A stretch of DNA of 64,000 nt from CAYPLH01 sp964411505 (GCA_964411505.1 CAYPLH010000014.1:10512-74511), one strand, 5' to 3'. Numbered from the stretch's first letter, positions 18,178 to 27,540 are shown. Translations and numbers: made by a program. The notes: generated by a model from the letters alone, not told the origin.

Positions 18178-18693
18178 ATGAAAACGAAAATATTCATATA
18201 TTCAGTCTGCATAAGTATTGTTTTGATTTTACAGACAACATTGCTTGAACACATAACCATATGGGATATTAAGCCAAACTTGCTGGTTGTATTTACAATA
18301 TCGGTAGCACTTTTGCGTGGTAATCCTGAAGGAGCTGTAATCGGATTGATTACAGGTGTTGCACTAGATATGTCTATAGGAAAATTAATTGGTTTTAATG
18401 GGCTTATGTGTATGTATGTAGGTATTATAGCGGGTTTGCTCAACAAAAAAATTTTCAGAGAAAACTTTTTTATAGTACTGGTGTTTACTTTTGGGTTTTC
18501 AGTTGTTTATGAGTTTATAACATATTTTATTTATAATTTTAGCGCGGGAAATTCTGCATGGCTTTTCGCCATAAAAAATGTAATTCTTCCGGTATCGATA
18601 TATAATAGCATTGCTTGTTTGTTTATTCACTTACCGGGTGTCAGGATCAACAGAAGGATTGAAAGGACAAATAATATCTCAAGAAAGTATTAG
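18178..18693 (+). CDS. mreD: Rod-shape protein MreD
   Basis: 171-aa integral membrane partner of MreC with five or six hydrophobic segments and the family-typical AVIGLITGVALDMSIG motif in the first third. ATG start behind GGAAGGGTGGAAAG. Two bases separate it from the frame of mrdA. Confidence 0.93.
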   Translation: MKTKIFIYSVCISIVLILQTTLLEHITIWDIKPNLLVVFTISVALLRGNPEGAVIGLITGVALDMSIGKLIGFNGLMCMYVGIIAGLLNKKIFRENFFIVLVFTFGFSVVYEFITYFIYNFSAGNSAWLFAIKNVILPVSIYNSIACLFIHLPGVRINRRIERTNNISRKY

Positions 18694-18695
18694 GG

Positions 18696-20825
18696 GTGAT
18701 AAAAGTCGAATTGGGAATGAAAAAAATTCTTACTGACAGATACATAATATTGGGGTTAGTTATAATTGCTTGCGTAATAATAATCATATTGCGTTTGTTT
18801 AAGCTGCAAATAGTTGATGGTCAGCAGTATTATGATGATTCACAAAGAGGAGTGCTTCAAGAAAGAACGGTAAAAGCACCGCGTGGCAAAATCGTGGACA
18901 GAAACGGTATCCCAATAGCGATTAATCGAATGGGTTTTTCAGTTCAGATGGCTTATACTAAAATAGATACGCAAAAGCGTAACAGTATGATTTTAGAGCT
19001 TGTCAATATTTTTGAAAAAAATAACGAGAGCTATTCAAACGGACTGAACGATTATTTTTTGTCCAAATCTATGGAGTTTGGTCCTAGGCTTCAAGATTCT
19101 GAGGAAAAGGTTGTAGCATGGGCAAAGGATATAGGTCTTGAGCTTGATAGAAATACTAAAATTACTCCTTTGTACATATTTAATCGTTTAAAATCAAAAT
19201 ATGAAGTATCAGATGATTATAGTGATGAAGAGGCAGCTAAAATAGTCGGGATATGCTACGATATTCAGATAAAAGGTTATACAGTTAGTAACCCGCTTAC
19301 ATTAGCTCGAGATGTTAAGTGGGAAACGGTGGCGGAAGTTGAAGAAAGACATCATGAGTTTCCAGGCGTTACAACAGACTGGGAACCTTATAGAAAATAT
19401 ATAGATGGGTATCTTATAGGTCATATACTTGGCTACATTAGAAGTATTGATGCGGAAGAATATGAAGCCCTTAAAGGGAAAGGTTATGGTTATAATGACC
19501 TCATAGGGAAGACTGGAATAGAAAAGTCAGCCGAGGAATACTTAAGGGGAATAGATGGTTTAAAAAGAGTTGAAGTGGATATCAATGGGAGGTTTTCTGA
19601 AACTCTAAACTGGATACCCGCAAAACCGGGGAATGATGTTGTTTTGACATTAGACTTAAGACTTCAGAAAGCATCTTATGAATCTCTTGAGAGAAATATA
19701 AAAAGGATAAGTGAAAAAGGTGGCGAAGGAAACTATGGCGATGCCAATGCAGGCGCTGTAATGGTACTCGATGTTAACTCGGGTGAAGTGTTGGCAATGG
19801 TTAGCTACCCTAGCTATGATCCTTCTGTTTATCTGGCAGGTGCAGCAGACACTGAAGCACAACGTAAAATTATTGAACTGAACACCGATTCAAAGAATAC
19901 TCCGCTTCTAAATAGAGCTATACAGGGACTTTATGCCCCGGGATCAACATTTAAGCCTATTACTGCTATAGCCGGGCTGGAGGAGGGAACAATAAAATCT
20001 AGTGAAACTATACGTGATGACGGAGTTTATTATATCGATGGAATGAAATTTGAATGTCTTGAGTATCGCCAAGGTCTTGGAACTCATGGTAATCTGACTA
20101 TTGAAAGAGCACTGGCAACTTCATGCAACATATTTTTTCATATTCTTGGCAAAGAAACTGGAGTTGACAACCTTGATAAATGGGCTAAGAACTTTGGTCT
20201 TGGTGAATTAGCAAGAATTGATATTCCTAATGAGTCCAAGGGCAATCGCAATAACAGGGATTATAAAGTTAAGCAAACAGGAGAATCATGGTATCCTGCT
20301 GATACTGCACAGGCAGCTATTGGTCAGCTCTATAACCAGTTTACTCCTCTTCAGCTGGCTAACTATGTAAGCTCAATTGCAAACGGCGGATTTAAATACA
20401 CTCCTCACTTAATTAAGAGAATTACAAAATATGATGGATCAATTGTACTGGAAAAACAACCTGAATTTGAAAAAATACCAGTAAAACCGGAGACGATTGA
20501 GGTGGTAAAAAGAGGCATGGTTGCCGTTACCAACTCAATAGATGGTACTGCTGTTACAGTCTTTGACAGTTTGCCATATAAAGTAGCAGGTAAGACAGGT
20601 ACTGCTCAGACTGGTAGACCAAATGAGTCTGACAATGGACTGTTTGTATGCTATGCACCAGCTGGCAATCCAAAGGTAGCAGTGGCTGTGGTGGTGGAAA
20701 AGGGGGTATGGGGATCTAATACATCTCCTATTGCGCTCGATGTACTGACAAAATATTTTGAGCTCTATGATAGTAATAATGCAAGTGATGAGGCAAAATC
20801 TGACGAAGTGGTGTTTACCCAGTGA
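18696..20825 (+). CDS. mrdA: Penicillin-binding protein 2 (elongation transpeptidase)
   Basis: Class B PBP of about 705 aa that cross-links lateral wall peptidoglycan with the MreBCD complex. One N-terminal transmembrane anchor, a pedestal domain, and a transpeptidase domain with catalytic Ser in STFK (Ser417 counted from 18696), SCN in ALATSCNIFFH and KTGT near the C-terminus. The start is uncertain: GTG 18696 has no spaced binding site, TTG 18711 follows AGGGGTGAT by 11 nt, and ATG 18717 gives the family-like MKKILTDRYI. Directly after the stop the conserved operon is interrupted by the minus-strand Rhs region. Confidence 0.95.
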   Translation: MIKVELGMKKILTDRYIILGLVIIACVIIIILRLFKLQIVDGQQYYDDSQRGVLQERTVKAPRGKIVDRNGIPIAINRMGFSVQMAYTKIDTQKRNSMILELVNIFEKNNESYSNGLNDYFLSKSMEFGPRLQDSEEKVVAWAKDIGLELDRNTKITPLYIFNRLKSKYEVSDDYSDEEAAKIVGICYDIQIKGYTVSNPLTLARDVKWETVAEVEERHHEFPGVTTDWEPYRKYIDGYLIGHILGYIRSIDAEEYEALKGKGYGYNDLIGKTGIEKSAEEYLRGIDGLKRVEVDINGRFSETLNWIPAKPGNDVVLTLDLRLQKASYESLERNIKRISEKGGEGNYGDANAGAVMVLDVNSGEVLAMVSYPSYDPSVYLAGAADTEAQRKIIELNTDSKNTPLLNRAIQGLYAPGSTFKPITAIAGLEEGTIKSSETIRDDGVYYIDGMKFECLEYRQGLGTHGNLTIERALATSCNIFFHILGKETGVDNLDKWAKNFGLGELARIDIPNESKGNRNNRDYKVKQTGESWYPADTAQAAIGQLYNQFTPLQLANYVSSIANGGFKYTPHLIKRITKYDGSIVLEKQPEFEKIPVKPETIEVVKRGMVAVTNSIDGTAVTVFDSLPYKVAGKTGTAQTGRPNESDNGLFVCYAPAGNPKVAVAVVVEKGVWGSNTSPIALDVLTKYFELYDSNNASDEAKSDEVVFTQ

Positions 20826-20833
20826 AATTGCGT

Positions 20834-20949
20834 CATAGGTATATGTTACTACCTGTGTTCCAGTCTGGTATCATTTACAAAATCCTCAACAAGTCCGATA
20901 TTCCCATTGGCATCATACTCATAGCTTATGGTCTGGTTATTCGCATATC
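20834..20949 (-). repeat. Mosaic of three Rhs-core scraps
   Basis: Three short segments match separated parts of the long rhs gene. CATAGGTATATGTTACTACC matches near 24187. TCCTCAACAAGTCCGATATT matches near 25220. CATACTCATAGCTTATGGTC matches near 25313. They are joined directly here, as expected from serial deletions between Rhs repeats. The last two are read as the C-terminus of the AbrB-like ORF. Confidence 0.75.
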
Positions 20950-21205
20950 GTTCTTCCCACATTTCTTTTCTTATTTCTTTCACAAGCTCATTCATTTCTT
21001 CCGGAGAATTATAGCCCGCTTTTTGTGCTTCCCCTGCCATTGCATCCTGTATCCTATTAAATGCCAATAACGCAGCATTTTCAAAATATATCCTGCCATC
21101 TTGTTCTAAAAATATTATCTTATCGCCCTCTTTTAGATTTAGCTTTTTTCTAATTTCGATCGGTATCGTTATTTGACCTTTTGTTGTAATTCTTGCAACT
21201 TCCAT
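20849..21205 (-). CDS. AbrB/MazE-type transcription factor with Rhs-derived tail
   Basis: 118 aa. Residues 1-45 form an AbrB/MazE swapped-hairpin DNA-binding domain (ARITTKGQITIPIEIRKKLN then EGDKIIFLEQDGRIYF). Residues up to about 86 (EIRKEMWEERYA) look like the normal helical tail of these antitoxin-type regulators. The last 32 residues (YANNQTISYEYDANGNIG and onward) are identical or nearly so to Rhs repeat sequence, and the junction falls on the shared Tyr-Ala-Asn. The tail is therefore a recombination product. No toxin partner is adjacent. Whether it still binds DNA is unknown. Confidence 0.7.
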   Translation of the reverse strand: MEVARITTKGQITIPIEIRKKLNLKEGDKIIFLEQDGRIYFENAALLAFNRIQDAMAGEAQKAGYNSPEEMNELVKEIRKEMWEERYANNQTISYEYDANGNIGLVEDFVNDTRLEHR

Positions 21206-21248
21206 ATTTAAAACTCCCTTCTTACTTTTCGATTTATTCTTACATTCC

Positions 21249-21500
21249 TTACTTGATTATATTATATGTCAGATGAGCAAAAATATCAAGCAGTAAACCG
21301 GTCTGATCTACTACAGCATCCGCATTCAGCCACCGACCCCATTCGGGTACATAGTAACGTGATTGGCAATAATAGTATTCTGTTCCGTTGAGGTTCATAC
21401 TTATTAGGCTGCCACTTGAATCATAGGCGTAATAAATCTCATTGCTGCCGTCGCTTTCGTAAGTTACCTTGTCTCCGACAAGATGATATTTTGTTGCCAT
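21249..21500 (-). pseudogene. Rhs core fragment with internal deletion
   Basis: 83 codons of Rhs core. The first 44 residues (TKYHLVGDKVTYESDGSNEI and on to NGTEYYY) match the long rhs gene near 24370-24260. The next part (CQSRYYVPEWGRWLNADAVV) matches near 24065-24000. The intervening 60 residues are missing, with the join at the repeated Thr-Glu-Tyr-Tyr-Tyr. It ends in unrelated DIFAHLTYNIIK. A relic of a second rhs 3' end. Confidence 0.8.
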
Positions 21501-21627
21501 ACCATTTGTTTCTTTATTTGGAAATGTAAGCTTTTAGTCATGTTCTTATGTTCAGGATAGGGTAGGGTAAGGCATAAAAAAAGCCCTGACAGAGAGTTAC
21601 ACTCCAGCAGAGCTTTTTCATAGTCGT

Positions 21628-22197
21628 TTATACTGTTTTAACCTCTAAAAAGTCAAAACCTGTAATGCCATGTCTTTTGACCGAATCTTTTACAACCTCC
21701 GAGACAAATAAAGGAATGTTATCCCCCTTCAATCTAAATATATGGTTACCTTTAATAGTCTCTTTCTTTAATGCATGGAACTCTATTGACATTACCTTTT
21801 CTCCATCATCCAGTTCAAACTCGTCATACTTTGAGTGCTTCAAGTCAAGTGCATCTACCAAAGTGTGGACATTAGCAACGAAATAATCATGGAGTTCAAT
21901 ACCAGTACTCTCATTTACTATTCTTATAGGGAAGTACTGTACGCCTTGTATTCCAGTTGATTCAAGCATGTTTTTAAACGTAGCTGAAACAATAAGCCAT
22001 CCTAAATTATTCCCCAAGTAATCTGTCGGAATATGCCCTTCCTTGACATTATAGTTAAATACTATTCTTTCATCCCAAGCATCTAGCAATTTACCTTTCT
22101 CTAAGTCATACCTGCTAATACCAAATAAATTATCTGACTTACAGCAAATAGCGTTTTTGTCATTCTCGTAATCATACATAACTTTATAGTATTTCAT
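21628..22197 (-). CDS. Probable polymorphic-toxin immunity protein (DUF1629/Imm11-like)
   Basis: 189 aa from ATG 22197, behind GAGGGGTGA. A soluble protein starting MKYYKVMYDYENDKNAICC, ending in GITGFDFLEVKTV. The layout resembles the DUF1629 immunity group paired with Rhs/AHH-type nucleases; the family call is from memory and tentative. It begins 20 bp after the stop of an AHH-like toxin remnant, the standard toxin-then-immunity order, so it likely neutralises that nuclease. Now an orphan, since the toxin is truncated. Confidence 0.6.
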   Translation of the reverse strand: MKYYKVMYDYENDKNAICCKSDNLFGISRYDLEKGKLLDAWDERIVFNYNVKEGHIPTDYLGNNLGWLIVSATFKNMLESTGIQGVQYFPIRIVNESTGIELHDYFVANVHTLVDALDLKHSKYDEFELDDGEKVMSIEFHALKKETIKGNHIFRLKGDNIPLFVSEVVKDSVKRHGITGFDFLEVKTV

Positions 22198-22217
22198 TAG
22201 CTTCACCCCTCGCATAG

Positions 22218-22460
22218 TTATTGCCAATAATTTTTTGTCAAAATATCTGGGTTATCAATTATCTTTTGTTTAAGTTGTTCAAACAGTTTCAAGAACTTAT
22301 TTACATCACCGTTTGCAATAGAGTCAAACTTCTTAATTTGATCCAGCATATACTGGTGGTAAGCATTCGCATGCCTTCCAGCATGAGGCATCGAAGCCTT
22401 ATTCCATGCACCATTCAAGTTCAGTTTATACTTACTACCGAAAATCTGTGTGTAAATAAT
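22218..22460 (-). pseudogene. AHH-type nuclease toxin, C-terminal remnant
   Basis: The frame opens after a TAA and encodes about 80 residues, including NGAWNKASMPHAGRHANAYH then QYMLDQIKKF. The H-x-G-R-H-x-x-A-Y-H pattern fits the C-terminal half of AHH nucleases (HNH/EndoVII superfamily), which are common Rhs C-terminal toxins. The AHH catalytic half and any Rhs core are missing. An immunity-like gene follows at 22197. Confidence 0.55.
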
Positions 22461-22626
22461 TTAAACAATTTTTTACGCCATACATCCTGAATGTTACCAA
22501 AATTAGAATAAAATCCCGTTTGAATGCTCAAATTTTACCATTTATTTTTTCATATTTAAGAAATATTTAGTTTTTAGATTTCACCCCTGAAAAACGGTAA
22601 CTTATTTAAGACTATCCACAGATAGC

Positions 22627-22890
22627 CTATCTAAAAGTCACTTCGGCTTTTGTCTTAACCTGCTGTTCGTTGAAGTAAACGTTAGGCAGTTTCGAGTCTT
22701 CTTCATATGGTGAAAACCTGCAAGTGACTCTCAGAAGCTCTTCAAATGCCTCCTCTTCAAATTCGTTCAACTCTTTCCCCTCGACTTCAAGGTTGAAAGT
22801 ATTTGTAAACAAGCTGCTAAAAGTGTTGGTATCATACTGCCCTAACAAATAAGACTTTATCAAGTAATAGAGTTTCTCCTTTATTGTCAT
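22627..22890 (-). CDS. Small putative immunity protein
   Basis: 87 aa from ATG 22890, with AAGGAAGG 9 nt upstream; an earlier in-frame ATG at 22899 overlaps that site. Acidic, helical protein: MTIKEKLYYLIKSYLLGQYD at the start and LLRVTCRFSPYEEDSKLP later. It has a faint resemblance to colicin-D-type immunity proteins (E-rich helix followed by ARFxP-like segment); this is a weak match. Upstream, in the same frame, lies an Rhs-core scrap (22912-22961), implying the toxin domain between them was deleted. Confidence 0.55.
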   Translation of the reverse strand: MTIKEKLYYLIKSYLLGQYDTNTFSSLFTNTFNLEVEGKELNEFEEEAFEELLRVTCRFSPYEEDSKLPNVYFNEQQVKTKAEVTFR

Positions 22891-22911
22891 TGCACTCATC
22901 CTTCCTTCTAA

Positions 22912-22961
22912 TAGTACAGCATCTGCATTCAGCCACCGACCCCATTTGGGAACATAGTGTA
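22912..22961 (-). pseudogene. Rhs-core scrap fused in frame to an immunity gene
   Basis: Reads HYVPKWGRWLNADAV, the near-terminal Rhs core motif (VPEWGRWLNADAVV in the long gene near 24050-24000), and continues without a stop into the frame of the 87-aa immunity gene. The toxin-coding segment that should separate the two is absent. Confidence 0.75.
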
Positions 22962-22970
22962 GAAATATTA

Positions 22971-23420
22971 TTATTTTATTTGGCTTATATTTCTTAAAGC
23001 ATATTTGATAACATTTCCATATATCCCTATTACTTCCGCCAAGGCTCCCTTAGTTTTAAAAAACTTTTTAGATTTAGCATAAAAATATTTCACTTTATCT
23101 TTAAATTCATTTTCTGTTATATAGTTTTCAGTTAGCTCAAAAATGCTTTTATAAACAATATCTTTAGTACCTGAATACATATTGCATTCTTTATACAAGG
23201 GTAGATTGTCACTAATACAATACTTATGTTTTTGTGAAGTATACTCAATTTCAATGTTAAAGTAGTTCTCCATTTCTTCAACTGATATTTTTATTGAAAT
23301 ATTCTCTTTTGAATATATAATTTCTTTTACTACATGAGTAATGTCAATAACATTTAACTTAAAGTGTTCTTCATCTACTAGGAAGTTAAACCCTTTCAAA
23401 ATCAATTCTCTAAGCAACAT
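22971..23420 (-). CDS. Putative immunity protein for the adjacent Rhs toxin
   Basis: 149 aa, no recognised domain. Begins MLLRELILKGFNFLVDEEHF; acidic and Lys-rich without membrane segments, so probably cytoplasmic. It starts 13 bp after the stop of the long rhs gene. In polymorphic-toxin systems that position is almost always the cognate immunity gene, and this is the only basis for the call. Confidence 0.6.
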   Translation of the reverse strand: MLLRELILKGFNFLVDEEHFKLNVIDITHVVKEIIYSKENISIKISVEEMENYFNIEIEYTSQKHKYCISDNLPLYKECNMYSGTKDIVYKSIFELTENYITENEFKDKVKYFYAKSKKFFKTKGALAEVIGIYGNVIKYALRNISQIK

Positions 23421-23433
23421 TAATAGCCCTCCC

Positions 23434-26400
23434 TTACTTGAAAAACTCTTCTACAAGTTGCTTATTCTTATAGAAAAAGGTTAAAATGCTTTCCATGTAA
23501 TAATAGGGAGAAGAAGTTGCCCTATTTGCATCTATGCCTATATCAACAATTTTATATTGTTTAATCATTTTATCCATAATCCAAACGGCATTATGAATAC
23601 CTCCAATTCCGTTAGCAATTTTTGTACCAAATACATTTTTAATTTTATCATAAAATTTAAAACCATTGTAAACTTGAGCATTTATGTTGTTTGCATATGA
23701 TATTACCCTTTTCATTGTTTCACCAATTACTATAGTGCCTCCGCTTGCAGCACCTGCTCCAACTATCCCAGCATATGCAGTTTGGGCTAAAGCACCAGCA
23801 CCCATACCAACAAGTGCACCGCCTACCGCACCTGCAGCCATATACCTCCAGTCCCATCCTGAACTTGCACCAGCTATAATGGCTCCTGCAACTGCTCCTA
23901 TTGCACCCCCAACAATCCACAAGGCTATATCACCATCTGGGTCAGCCATGTTCACAGGATTATTATAGCAATATGCAAACATATTATGACTAAGCAGTAA
24001 ACCGGTCTGACCTACTACAGCATCCGCATTCAGCCACCGACCCCATTCAGGTACATAGTAACGTGATTGGCAATAATAGTATTCGGTTTCTTCATCATAC
24101 CTATAGCCCCTATACCTGTATGGATTCATCTTTCCGACAGTGTCCGCTAAGGTGCCTGTAGTACTTACCAAGCTACCCCAAGCATCATAGGTATATATTA
24201 CTACCTGTGTTCCTGTACTGTCAACCAATCCTATTATATCATTCTGCCCATTTCTTACATAATAGTATTCTGTTCCGTTGAGATTCATACTTATTAGATT
24301 GCCATTTGAATCATAGGTGTAATAAATCTCATTGCTGCCGTCACTTTCGTAAGTTACCTTGTCTCCGACAAGATGATATTTTGTTGTTATACCATTTACG
24401 GTTTTTTCAGTCCGGATACCTGAGTCATTGTATTTGTAGCTGATATTATTGCCGTTTCCGGTTATAGATGCCAATCTTCTTCCATCTTCCCAAGTGTAGG
24501 TATAACCATCGTAAGTGAGAGGATTTCCGATTGCGTCATAGGTTATAGCTTTGCCATCATAGCTTGTAAGCTTGTCCTTCCAATCAGTGTCTGCATATCC
24601 GTAAACATACGTATCAATCAGGTTAACCGGCTCAGACCCAGTAGCGCAAAAATATATTGCTTTGCTTTTAATATTGCCGCCATTATCATAGGAATAAACT
24701 GTGGTTTTATCGGTTATAGGGTCATCATCCCTTATCAGCTGACCTGCTTCGTCATAATGGTACTTTATTTCATCATCATTGTTTGTTATTGTATCAATAT
24801 TACCGTTTGCATCATAAGTGTAGCCTATTTCTTTCCCATTATTGTCAACAGTCTTTAGCCTGTAAGTGCTGGAGTCTTCTATACCGTCTTCGTAGGCATA
24901 GTTTATTGTAAATTTTGTAACTCCATTTTCAGATATTGTAGAGCTTATCAGCCTATTCAATGAAATTGTACTTTCAGGCTCAGTATAATTATATGATTTG
25001 ACAGCCTGACCATTATTAAAAAACACTGCTGTATTACGGTTATCATCATCATAGCTGTATTCTGTTTCATAGGTGGCGCCATTAATTCTTTCTTCCACCT
25101 GTGATAAATTGCTTAACCTGTCGTAACCAAAATCAGTCCTATTTCCTAATGAATCTGACAACCTTACAAGCCTGTTGCCCATGTCATATATTAACCTAGT
25201 TCTGGTACCATTTACAAAGTCCTCAACAAGTCCGATATTCCCATTAGCATCATATTGGTACCTGTTGCGTAAATCATTATTGAACTTTCTGGCAGTAATC
25301 CGGTCAAGGGCATCATACTCATAGCTTATGGTCTGGTTATTCGCATAGTCAGTATTCAATAACCGGCCAGTGCTGCGCATAGCTCCGCCAACATTAATAT
25401 ATTCGTATGAATTCTCAACTAATGTCTGGGTGCCTGCCAAAACTTTTGTCATGTTTCCAAGAGAATCATAATCAAAGCTGTAGTTAAAATTATTATGCTC
25501 TATAGCATCAAGCCTGTCCCTATCATAAAAATATTTGTTTTGCATTGTCTGACCATTGACAGTTCTTGATACTGATTTAAGCAAATCAGTATTAGAGTAA
25601 TACTCATAATATGTGGTCTCATCTTTTCCATCAGTAAAATTATCAAGAGTACCTTTTTGCGTATTAAAGCTATATTCCGTAGTATTGCCTGAAGGATCTT
25701 TTATAGATGACAGGTAATTACCATCGGCAGTATAACTCATGATACTTGTGTTAATATTTTTTGCATCTCCAATTTTACAGGATTTGATATTGCCATATTC
25801 GTCATAAGTGTAATTTGTTTGAGCTCCTCCCGGAGTTGTTATCTTAGTAAGATTGTGATTTACATGCTCAAAATTGGTGACAGGTCCATATTTATATGGC
25901 GTATATTTTTCAATATCGTGATAAGCATCATAAGTCATAAGTGATTTTTCGCCTGTCAAACCGGAATAGGTTTCAAGATTCCCTTTAGTACCAAATCCAT
26001 AAATGTTACCGAACTCTTCCTTATTACTGTTTTTGCCCCAGCGTACCATCACTATGCTTTTCTTCAAGACTGCTGACCCTGTAAGGTGAATTGGGGTAGT
26101 AGGAGACCATAAGCTTGTAGCCATCATAATTAACTGCACTCTCAAGGTATTTATATGCAGTATTATAATAGTAATGGGAAGATACCATGTCAGGGTATGT
26201 CACTCGAAATAGCAGCGAATTATCATAACTGTCATATTCAAACCATGTATTTCGCAAGGATGGGTCTGTTATACGGTTCAGCCTGCCACTTAAATTATAG
26301 CCGAAGGTTATTTCTCTTCCAGCACCATCGGTAACCGATGAAATTCTAGTGCCCTCATAATAAATTGTTATTTTGTTGGAATTATTATCTTCAATAGTTT

Positions 26401-26597
26401 TAAGGTAACCTGTATCATTACCAACCTCCAGCTTATCGAAAGTCATCACTATGTCTTTTTTTGTTTTTAAAATATAACCATCCTGACTTTCCGAGATAGT
26501 TAAATTGAGCCCTGACAAATCAGTGAATATATCAGGAGTTGCCGTTGGAGTAAAGTAATGCTTTGTCCCGTCAAGGGTTGCATTTACAATGTCAACT
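23434..26597 (-). pseudogene. Rhs polymorphic toxin, 5'-truncated and frameshifted
   Basis: About 1,050 codons of YD-repeat protein (for example YDANGNI, YDYDSLGN, YTYDAWGS) leading to the conserved core end RYYVPEWGRWLNADAV and NNPVNMADPDGD. The last about 164 residues are the variable toxin region: a Gly/Ala-rich hydrophobic stretch, then KIVDIGIDANRATSSPYYYM, which I cannot assign to a toxin family. The gene opens after a TAA at about 26598, so signal and N-terminal domains are gone. Two frames (26518-26024 and 26145-23434) join if one C is removed from the C4 run at 26036-26039. Probably not secreted in this form. Confidence 0.85.
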
Positions 26598-26629
26598 TAC
26601 TTAGAAAAAGCAGATTGAAGATGCACTAT

Positions 26630-26663
26630 TATATCATGTAGTTTCTTCGAAATTCATGATATA
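26630..26663. promoter_or_regulatory. Nested dyad overlapping the minC promoter region
   Basis: Arms TATATCATG (26630-26638) and CATGATATA (26655-26663), enclosing a smaller TTTC/GAAA pair. TATAAT (26660-26665) overlaps the right arm and could be the -10 of a promoter for minCDE; no good -35 is visible at 17 bp. It may be an operator, or the scar of the Rhs insertion. Confidence 0.45.
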
Positions 26664-26685
26664 ATAAAACAGGGACTAAGTGATT

Positions 26686-27432
26686 ATGAAAAATATGTCG
26701 CTTCCTAAACAGGTGCGTGGATTGAAATATGATATAATAGCTTTAAGTATGAATGCTGCAAACGGGGGTATGTTTATTTTGTCTACTGAAGTTACTTTTA
26801 AAGGGACTGTTAATGGACTCATAATTGTTATGAATGACCAGGATCCTTTTGAAGATATATTAGATGATATTGAAAATAAAATAAGATCTGCACCAAAATT
26901 TTTTGAGCAGGGTACTTTGTCGATAAAATACAGAGGAAGAAAGCTTTCACATGAAGAACAAAGACAGTTATTAAAGCTTCTGCTTGATAAAAGCGGTGTC
27001 GTTATAAATAGTTTTATGGAGGAAACAATAAAATCTGAGCAAAATACCGCTACAGAAGAGATGCTTCGAACAAGAAATATTATTAATAGCAAAGCAAAGA
27101 TATTTAGAGGAACTCTGCGTTCAGGACAGGTGGTAACCTATGATGGAAGTGTAGTTGTAGTTGGAGATGTCAATCCAGGTGCAAAGGTGATAGCATCTGG
27201 CAGTGTCGTTGTTATCGGTGCATTAAGAGGAATGGTACATGCGGGTTCGAAAGGCGACCGGAACGCATATGTGGTAGCCTTTAAGCTTCAACCAATGCAA
27301 CTGAGGATTGCAGATATTATTACCAGAGCGCCTGACTCAGTAGATACTAATGCAGAAGTACCTGAAATTGCACATATTAATGATGATCAGGTGTACATAG
27401 AGAGTTTTTACCATACTGTTCCAAAAGATTGA
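26686..27432 (+). CDS. minC: Septum site-determining protein MinC
   Basis: 248-aa FtsZ-assembly inhibitor that, with MinD, blocks division near the poles. The C-terminal beta-helix is clear: VVTYDGSVVVVGDVNPGAKV, then VIGALRGMVHAG and VVAFKLQPMQLRIAD. ATG 26686 lies 10 nt after AGGGA; an upstream GTG (26680) is less well spaced. First gene of minCDE, separated from mreBCD-mrdA by the Rhs region. Confidence 0.94.
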   Translation: MKNMSLPKQVRGLKYDIIALSMNAANGGMFILSTEVTFKGTVNGLIIVMNDQDPFEDILDDIENKIRSAPKFFEQGTLSIKYRGRKLSHEEQRQLLKLLLDKSGVVINSFMEETIKSEQNTATEEMLRTRNIINSKAKIFRGTLRSGQVVTYDGSVVVVGDVNPGAKVIASGSVVVIGALRGMVHAGSKGDRNAYVVAFKLQPMQLRIADIITRAPDSVDTNAEVPEIAHINDDQVYIESFYHTVPKD

Positions 27433-27540
27433 CAAAGGGAAATAATCGTAATATATTGTTAAGGTAGAGGATAAAATTGGGTCTGATATACAAAACGCTA
27501 ATGTGATAATAAACGAGAGATAAATTTAGGGGGGTCATAT

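Noticed and set aside
20822..21070. 82-aa plus-strand ORF after mrdA
   Set aside because: Complement of the AbrB-like gene and Rhs scraps; no independent coding signal.
22221..22490. 89-aa plus-strand ORF across the AHH remnant
   Set aside because: Antisense to the toxin fragment; the minus strand gives the recognisable AHH-like motif.
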